From Clostridia bacterium (GTDB lineage Bacteria > Bacillota > Clostridia > Oscillospirales > Acutalibacteraceae): DNA of 56,066 nt. Under the pieces are notes generated by a model. The model saw nothing but the letters and a program-made list of their open reading frames with translations, did not search any database and was not told the DNA's origin. The number at the start of each line of letters is the position of its first letter. Position 1 is the first letter of the stretch. The stretch spans positions 1 through 56,066 of the forward strand of contig JAFSBZ010000037.1 of assembly GCA_017437005.1 (NCBI GenBank), in the 5' to 3' direction. The position numbers and the translations under genes were made by a program. This document shows positions 50,859 through 56,066 of this stretch, piece after piece.

Positions 50859-51596
50859 ATGGGCGAAAATGCAGTAGAATTACGTAATGTCGAAATGCAC
50901 TTTAATATGAGCAAGGAAAAGCTTGAAAGTCTTAAAGAGTATTTTTTAAAGCTGGTTAAGCGTCAGCTTCACTATGAAGATTTTGTCGCGGTGGATAATG
51001 TTTCTTTTGATATAAAAAAGGGCGATGTTTTTGGAATAGTGGGTCTTAATGGTTGTGGTAAAAGTACAACCCTTAAGATGATATCGGGTATACTTGAGCC
51101 AACAAAGGGTACTGTTAGAACATACGGCACTATTGCACCGCTTATAGAGCTTGGCGCAGGCTTTGATATGGATTTGACCGCAAGAGAGAATATATATCTT
51201 AACGGTTCGGTTTTGGGTTATTCTAAAAAATTTATTGATGAAAAATTTCAGGATATAGTTGATTTTTCAGAAATGCACGAGTTTTTGGATGTACCAATGA
51301 AGAATTATTCTTCAGGTATGGTTGCGCGTATTGCGTTTGCGATTGCTACGGTTACAACACCCGATATATTAATTGTTGACGAAATATTGGCAGTAGGCGA
51401 TTTCTTATTCCAGCAAAAGTGTGAAGAACGTATAAATGCTATGATAAATGATGATACAACCGTTATTATCGTTTCTCATTCTATAGAGCAGATAGAACGG
51501 CTTTGTAAGCACTGCGTATGGCTTGAAAAGGGTAAAATCAAGATGATAGGCGATGCAATGGAAGTTTGCAACGCTTATAAAAACTCTCAAAGGTAG
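50859..51596 (+). CDS. ABC-2 polysaccharide exporter, ATP-binding subunit (Wzt/TagH-like)
   Basis: The 245-residue ATPase has Walker A GLNGCGKST, the family block YGTIAPLIELGAGFD, signature YSSGMVARIAFA and Walker B ILIVDEILAVGD. It ends right after the ATPase fold, without the C-terminal carbohydrate-binding domain of long Wzt proteins. That suggests export not gated by a modified glycan end. AAAGGAG precedes the ATG; the GT2 gene follows nine bases later. Confidence 0.92.
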   Translation: MGENAVELRNVEMHFNMSKEKLESLKEYFLKLVKRQLHYEDFVAVDNVSFDIKKGDVFGIVGLNGCGKSTTLKMISGILEPTKGTVRTYGTIAPLIELGAGFDMDLTARENIYLNGSVLGYSKKFIDEKFQDIVDFSEMHEFLDVPMKNYSSGMVARIAFAIATVTTPDILIVDEILAVGDFLFQQKCEERINAMINDDTTVIIVSHSIEQIERLCKHCVWLEKGKIKMIGDAMEVCNAYKNSQR

Positions 51597-51604
51597 GCTT
51601 TATA

Positions 51605-53422
51605 ATGTTTGAAAAGGTGCCTGTACAGGAAAAGTCATTTAAAGGCTTTTTAAAAAGAACGGCAATGCGCTTAAAAGAGCATCCACGTATTTTTGCTATT
51701 GTAAGAGCGCCGATTGTAGCTTTAAGAAAAATCCGCCGCAAGTTGTCACGTCTTGTCGGCGGCTTTGTTGTGCGATATAAAATAAGCGGTCGCCGTCGTA
51801 AAAACGAAACGGCTACGGTGTTTAACAAAAATGTAAAGTTTAGCATTGTTGTGCCGCTTTATAACACGCCTATTAAGTTTTTGCGCGAGATGATTGGCTC
51901 GGTGCAAAAACAGACATATAGTAATTGGCAATTGTGTATGGCTGATGGTAGTGACGATGAGCATGGGTTTGTTGGCGAGTATGTAAAAGGCATCAAGGAT
52001 TCGAGAATTTGTTATAAAAAGCTTGATGAAAACATGGGTATAGCTGACAACACAAATGCATGCATTGCCGATGCAGACGGTGATTTTATTGCGCTTTTTG
52101 ACCACGATGACCTGCTTCATCCGTCGGCGCTTTACGAAATGGCAAAAGCTATTGAAGAAAAAAATGCTGATTTTGTTTATACCGATGAGGTTACATTTGT
52201 TGGTAAGCCAAGTAATATAACCATTTATAACTTTAAGCCCGATTATTCGCCCGACACATTGCGCTCCTATAACTATATATGCCATTTTACTGCGTTTTCA
52301 AAAGAATTGCTAAGTGAGGTTGGCGGATTTAACAAAGCGTATGACGGCAGTCAAGATTATGATTTGATATTAAGACTTACCGAAAAAGCCCAAAATATTG
52401 TTCATATCAGGAAGGCGCTTTATTTTTGGCGCTCGCATAAAGCATCGGTTGCGTCTGATGTATCTGCAAAACCGTATGTTGTTGATAGCGCCAAGCGTGC
52501 GCTTGCGGCACACATTGAAAGAATTGGTCTTGTTGGTAAGGTAGAGGATGCTGTTGTACCTACGACGTATAAGATACAGTATGACATTATTGGAAATCCT
52601 TTGATTTCAATTATAATACCTAACAAAGATCATAGTGATGATCTTGAAAAGTGCTTGAGTTCGTTGTATGAAAAAACAACCTACAAAAATTTTGAGATTG
52701 TTGTTGTAGAAAACAACAGTACCGAGAAAAAAACATTTGAATATTATGAGTCGGCTCAAGCTAAATATAATAATTTGAAGGTTATTGTATGGGAAAACGG
52801 CTTTAACTATTCTGCGATAAATAACTTTGCTGAGAGTGTGGCAAAGGGCGAATATATTTTGTTGCTTAATAACGATATAGAGATTATAACTCCTGACTGG
52901 ATTGAACAGATGCTTATGTTTGCGCAACGTAAGGATGTTGGCGCGGTGGGCGCTAAGCTTTATTATGATGACGATACTATTCAGCACGCGGGCGTTATAG
53001 TGGGCCTTGGTGGTGTAGCGGGTCACTCGCACAAAGATTTTGCTCGTGATAATCCCGGATATATGGCACGTGCGAGTATTGCGCAAAATCTTAGCGCTTG
53101 TACGGCGGCCTGTTTGATGATAAGAAAAGACGTGTATGACGAGGTTGGCGGTCTTGATGAAGGATATGCCGTAGCGTTTAATGATATAGATTTTTGTATG
53201 AAAATTCGCGCGGCAGGGTACTTGATAGTGTTTACACCGTTTGCCGAGTTTTATCATTACGAGTCTAAAAGCCGTGGCGATGAGGACACACCTGAAAAAC
53301 GCGAACGTTTTAACGGTGAAATTTTCCGTTTTCAAGAGCGCTGGGGTAAAGAGCTTAAGGTAGGGGACCCGTATTATAATCCTAATTTGACACTTGACAG
53401 TGAAGATTTTGATTTAAGATGA
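51605..53422 (+). CDS. Two-domain family 2 glycosyltransferase
   Basis: The 605-residue cytoplasmic protein has a basic amphipathic N-terminus (1-70). A first GT2 domain follows (about 78-320: FSIVVPLYNTPIKFL, ADGSDDE, ALFDHDDLLHP). A second GT2 domain spans about 335-590 (SIIIPNKDHSDDLE, VVENNST, LLNNDIEII, CMKIRAAGYLI). Both have the DxD-type acidic residues, so both may be active and add two sugars in turn, as in rhamnan- or O-antigen-type polymer synthesis. It completes a three-gene operon with the exporter. Confidence 0.9.
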   Translation: MFEKVPVQEKSFKGFLKRTAMRLKEHPRIFAIVRAPIVALRKIRRKLSRLVGGFVVRYKISGRRRKNETATVFNKNVKFSIVVPLYNTPIKFLREMIGSVQKQTYSNWQLCMADGSDDEHGFVGEYVKGIKDSRICYKKLDENMGIADNTNACIADADGDFIALFDHDDLLHPSALYEMAKAIEEKNADFVYTDEVTFVGKPSNITIYNFKPDYSPDTLRSYNYICHFTAFSKELLSEVGGFNKAYDGSQDYDLILRLTEKAQNIVHIRKALYFWRSHKASVASDVSAKPYVVDSAKRALAAHIERIGLVGKVEDAVVPTTYKIQYDIIGNPLISIIIPNKDHSDDLEKCLSSLYEKTTYKNFEIVVVENNSTEKKTFEYYESAQAKYNNLKVIVWENGFNYSAINNFAESVAKGEYILLLNNDIEIITPDWIEQMLMFAQRKDVGAVGAKLYYDDDTIQHAGVIVGLGGVAGHSHKDFARDNPGYMARASIAQNLSACTAACLMIRKDVYDEVGGLDEGYAVAFNDIDFCMKIRAAGYLIVFTPFAEFYHYESKSRGDEDTPEKRERFNGEIFRFQERWGKELKVGDPYYNPNLTLDSEDFDLR

Positions 53423-53428
53423 GATTGA

Positions 53429-53467
53429 AATGCTGTTCTTTAACGAACGGCATTTTCTTTTTTTAGT
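53429..53467 (+). terminator. Terminator after the glycosyltransferase gene
   Basis: The ten-base stem AATGCTGTTC/GAACGGCATT (one G-T pair) with a six-base loop is followed by TTCTTTTTTT. Confidence 0.82.
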
Positions 53468-53548
53468 AAATATTGTTAAAAAAATAACAATAAAATTTAT
53501 CGCGAAAAAGAAAAATCGAAAAACTTTGTTTAATTTTTAACAAACCTA

Positions 53549-53577
53549 TTGACAATGAATATCATATAGTATATAAT
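53549..53577 (+). promoter_or_regulatory. Full-consensus promoter of serC-serA
   Basis: TTGACA and TATAAT are both perfect and 17 bases apart. The short leader has GGGA-AAACGAG-TCCC before the GGAGG site; it is too short for a known riboswitch. Confidence 0.88.
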
Positions 53578-53624
53578 ATGCATCAAATTCGGGAAAACGA
53601 GTCCCATTATGGAGGTTTTATATT

Positions 53625-54707
53625 ATGGCAAGAGTTTACAATTTTAGCGCAGGTCCTTCAATGTTACCTGAGGATGTACTTAAAACTGCAGCAGAAGAAA
53701 TGATGGAGTATGGCGCAACCGGTCAATCGGTTATGGAAATGTCACACCGCTCTAAAGAGTATCAGGCAATATTTGATGAAGCAGAGGCTAATTTGCGCGA
53801 GATAATGAATATTCCTGATAATTATAAGGTTTTATTTTTACAGGGTGGCGCATCAACACAATTTGCAATGATTCCACTTAACCTTATGAACAAGAATAAG
53901 AAGGCTGATTTTATTATTACAGGTCAGTGGGCAAATAAAGCATATAAAGAAGCCGGCCGCTATGGTGAGGCACGCGCAGTAGCATCAAGCGCTGATAAGA
54001 CATATTCATACATTCCAAAGACTACGGCTGCTGATTTTGACCCTGATGCTGACTTTGTTCATATTTGTATGAATAATACAATTTACGGTACAAAGTATAA
54101 TGAGTTACCGGATACAGGCGATGTTCCGCTTATTGCCGATATTTCAAGCTGTATTCTTTCGGAGCCGATTGATGTAAAAAAATTTGGTGTGCTTTATGCA
54201 GGCGCTCAAAAAAATGTGGCTCCCGCAGGTGTTACAATTGTAATTATACGTGAAGACTTAATTGGCAACGCTATGGACATTACACCTACAATGCTTAACT
54301 ATGCAACACACGCTGAAAACGGCTCTATGTTTAATACACCGCCTTGCTATACAATTTATATAGCTGGTCTTACATTCAAGTGGATCAAAAAGATGGGCGG
54401 ACTTGAGGCAATTAAAGCAATGAATGTTAAGAAGGCTAAGATTCTTTACGATTTTCTTGATAATAGTAAGTTATTTAAGGGTACTGTTGTGCCTGAGGAC
54501 CGTTCGCTTATGAACGTACCGTTTGTTACCGGCAATGACGAGCTTGATGCTAAGTTTGTAGCAGAGTCAAAGAAAGCCGGCTTTGTAAATCTTAAGGGTC
54601 ACCGCAGTGTTGGCGGTATGAGAGCGTCAATTTATAATGCGATGCCTATTGAAGGCGTAGAAAAGCTTGTAGAGTTTATGAAGAAGTTTGAAGAGGAGAA
54701 TGCATAA
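53625..54707 (+). CDS. serC: Phosphoserine aminotransferase
   Basis: The 360-residue PLP enzyme converts 3-phosphohydroxypyruvate and glutamate to phosphoserine. YNFSAGPSMLPE opens the protein, FLQGGASTQFAMIP binds the cofactor phosphate and YAGAQKNVAPAG holds the PLP lysine. It shares one base (stop/start) with serA; the two make serine from 3-phosphoglycerate. serB is not in the window. Confidence 0.95.
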   Translation: MARVYNFSAGPSMLPEDVLKTAAEEMMEYGATGQSVMEMSHRSKEYQAIFDEAEANLREIMNIPDNYKVLFLQGGASTQFAMIPLNLMNKNKKADFIITGQWANKAYKEAGRYGEARAVASSADKTYSYIPKTTAADFDPDADFVHICMNNTIYGTKYNELPDTGDVPLIADISSCILSEPIDVKKFGVLYAGAQKNVAPAGVTIVIIREDLIGNAMDITPTMLNYATHAENGSMFNTPPCYTIYIAGLTFKWIKKMGGLEAIKAMNVKKAKILYDFLDNSKLFKGTVVPEDRSLMNVPFVTGNDELDAKFVAESKKAGFVNLKGHRSVGGMRASIYNAMPIEGVEKLVEFMKKFEEENA

Positions 54708-55867
54708 TGTATAAAATAAAAACTTACAATAAAATATCAAAAATCGGTCTTCAGGTTTTTGATGATAAATATACAGTAGGTGACGAGGTTGACAATGCCG
54801 ATGGCGCGATTGTGCGTTCGGCAGCTCTTCACGATACTGAATTTCCTGCATCTCTTAAGGCAATTGCTCGTGCGGGCGCAGGTACCAACAACATACCGAT
54901 TGAACGTTGCAGCGAGCAGGGTATAGTTGTATTTAACACCCCCGGTGCTAATGCAAATGCTGTTAAGGAGCTTGTGCTTGCAGGTATGCTTATATCTTCA
55001 CGTCGCGTTATTCCTGCAATTGAATGGGCAAAAACACTTAAAGGCGAGGGTGACGCTGTTGGTAAGCTTGTAGAAAAGGGTAAGGGTGCGTTTGCGGGTC
55101 CCGAGATTAGGGGAAAAACCTTGGGTATTATTGGCCTTGGCGCTATTGGTGTTATGGTGGCAAATGCTGCTAACCACCTTGGTATGACGGTTTACGGTTA
55201 TGACCCATATCTTTCGGTTAATTCTGCTTGGAACCTTACACACAATGCAGTTCATATTTATGATATTAACGAAATCTATAAAAAGTGCGATTATATCAGC
55301 GTTCATGTACCGCTTACTGACAACACAAAGAATATGATTAATGCCGCTGCTATTGCTAATATGAAAGACGGCGTTCGTATACTTAACTTCTCACGTGCGG
55401 GACTTGTTAATTCAAATGATATGTTGGCGGCTCTTGAAAACGGTAAGGTTGCGGCTTACGTTACCGACTTCCCAACAGAAGAAATGCTTTGCGTAGATGG
55501 TGTGATTGCTATTCCTCACTTAGGCGCATCGACACCTGAGTCAGAAGATAACTGCGCTGATATGGCGGCAAGACAGCTTGTTGATTACATTGAAAACGGT
55601 AATATAACCAATTCGGTTAATATGCCTGCAATATCAATGCCAAGAAGTGGTAAGCATCGTGTGTGTGTAATTCACAAAAACATTCCCAATATGCTTACTG
55701 CAATTACAGGTATTGTTGCCGAAAATAATGTTAACATTGAAAATATGCTTAACAAATCACGTGGTGATTATGCATATACAATGATTGATGTAAGCGTTGA
55801 TGATACTGCCGCTGTAGAAGAGAGAATTTCGGCTATTGACGGAGTAATTCGCGTTAGAGTTATTTAA
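54707..55867 (+). CDS. serA: D-3-phosphoglycerate dehydrogenase
   Basis: The 386-residue enzyme makes 3-phosphohydroxypyruvate, the first serine-pathway step. ARAGAGTNNIPIERC is the substrate block, GIIGLGAIGVMVANAA the NAD site, and NFSRAGLV plus PHLGASTPESEDN carry the catalytic Arg and His. A C-terminal ACT domain (about 315-386, HKNIPNMLTAITGIVAE) suggests serine feedback control. The large intervening domain of longer SerA forms is absent. Confidence 0.94.
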   Translation: MYKIKTYNKISKIGLQVFDDKYTVGDEVDNADGAIVRSAALHDTEFPASLKAIARAGAGTNNIPIERCSEQGIVVFNTPGANANAVKELVLAGMLISSRRVIPAIEWAKTLKGEGDAVGKLVEKGKGAFAGPEIRGKTLGIIGLGAIGVMVANAANHLGMTVYGYDPYLSVNSAWNLTHNAVHIYDINEIYKKCDYISVHVPLTDNTKNMINAAAIANMKDGVRILNFSRAGLVNSNDMLAALENGKVAAYVTDFPTEEMLCVDGVIAIPHLGASTPESEDNCADMAARQLVDYIENGNITNSVNMPAISMPRSGKHRVCVIHKNIPNMLTAITGIVAENNVNIENMLNKSRGDYAYTMIDVSVDDTAAVEERISAIDGVIRVRVI

Positions 55868-55868
55868 T

Positions 55869-55886
55869 TGCACAATGTATAATTAA
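55869..55886 (+). repeat. 18-base repeat 3' of serA (copy 2)
   Basis: TGCACAATGTATAATTAA matches 46284-46301 at 17 of 18 bases and starts two bases after the serA stop. Confidence 0.55.
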
Positions 55887-55895
55887 ACTAAGATA

Positions 55896-55931
55896 GAAGC
55901 CTCTGCATAAAGCGGAGGCTTCCGCTTTATG
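55896..55931 (+). terminator. Alternative hairpins after serA
   Basis: GAAGCCTC/GAGGCTTC and the overlapping ten-base stem CATAAAGCGG/CCGCTTTATG are mutually exclusive. Neither is followed by a clear T-run, so terminator function is uncertain. Confidence 0.45.
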
Positions 55932-55946
55932 GCTTTAGCCAGTTGA

Positions 55947-56066
55947 GGACGGAACGTCCGAAACAGACAACCACCCGCTATGCGGGTGCGCAACGAAAGT
56001 TATACAAAAAAATTCCCCCAAGTAGTACAATAAGGTTGTTCAAGTCTTAGAGAACTACGAAAGGAG
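55947..56066 (+). mobile_element. Possible left end of an IS200/IS605-type element, cut by the window edge
   Basis: GGACG-GAA-CGTCC and CACCCGC-TAT-GCGGGTG hairpins are followed by about 75 bases of unusual leader and a GAAAGGAG ribosome site at the last bases, with no ORF yet begun. Subterminal GC-rich hairpins before a plus-strand gene fit the ends of IS200/IS605 (TnpA_REP) elements. The transposase itself is outside the window, so this is a guess from layout. Confidence 0.4.

Noticed and set aside
52607-53335. 242-residue ORF antisense to the two-domain glycosyltransferase
   Set aside because: The forward frame has clear GT2 motifs throughout; the reverse frame shows no domain and reflects codon mirroring.
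53578-53624. Riboswitch in the serC leader
   Set aside because: Only about 40 bases lie between the start and the ATG, with one four-base-pair hairpin; no known aptamer fits.

Overview
The window looks like chromosome from an uncultured, spore-forming, anaerobic Firmicute, most likely a gut or rumen Clostridia lineage of the Oscillospiraceae/Ruminococcaceae type. This is inferred from AT-rich DNA, AGGAGG-type ribosome sites, a YpeB spore protein, a T-box in front of ileS, three dockerin-bearing secreted proteins, DUF421/DUF4363 and DUF951 genes and a NrdR regulator. No rRNA or species marker is present, so the genus stays open.

Layout. 1-2311: minus-strand restriction-modification operon (ribbon-helix-helix regulator, fused nuclease-methylase, specificity subunit cut by the window edge). 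It lies just 3' of a tRNA-Trp/tRNA-Met pair (2513-2684). 2897-6825: beta-mannosidase, low-molecular-weight phosphatase, YczE-like membrane protein and a small XRE regulator. The XRE regulator is divergent from a secreted C39-like/dockerin protein (6925-8781). 8826-14143: DegV, then a plus-strand operon DUF951-prfA-tsaC-coaE-M18 aminopeptidase. 14197-22348: a long minus-strand operon maf - two M16 peptidases - lgt - folD - exported protein - two GH16 lipoproteins. 22546-28659: nrdR, gltX, glnS, DUF34/NIF3, secreted transglutaminase/dockerin protein. 28800-34094: a 1764-residue secreted repeat protein, also with a dockerin. 34164-41478: minus-strand LtaS-like, Nudix and LOG genes, then ileS under an Ile T-box. 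41537-46266: ypeB, an array of small palindromes, a minimal C39-like protein, rpe, a MecA-C-like protein, a 41-residue membrane peptide and a phosphohexomutase. 46390-49932: amino-acid ABC importer and DUF421/DUF4363. 50041-53422: polysaccharide ABC exporter with a two-domain GT2. 53625-55867: serC-serA. The right edge may hold the start of an IS200/IS605-type element.

How the genes work together. Translation is heavily represented (prfA, tsaC, gltX, glnS, ileS, two tRNAs). Cell-surface construction is the second theme (Lgt, LtaS-like, Wzm/Wzt-like exporter plus GT2, GH16 lipoproteins). The three dockerin proteins share an almost identical NGRDY dockerin and should plug into the same cohesin. 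Their other domains are a cysteine-peptidase fold, a transglutaminase fold and a repeat/CBM/LRR surface protein rather than cellulases.

The points most worth follow-up are: the dockerin trio; the XRE/dockerin intergenic region with interleaved divergent promoters and a dyad; the fused R-M system with a self-contained RHH/operator module; the ileS T-box with a variant bulge and a palindromic repeat lodged between its terminator and the start codon; and the palindrome array at 42903-43073. I did not see a clearly new defence or biosynthetic system; the candidates above are inferences from sequence alone.
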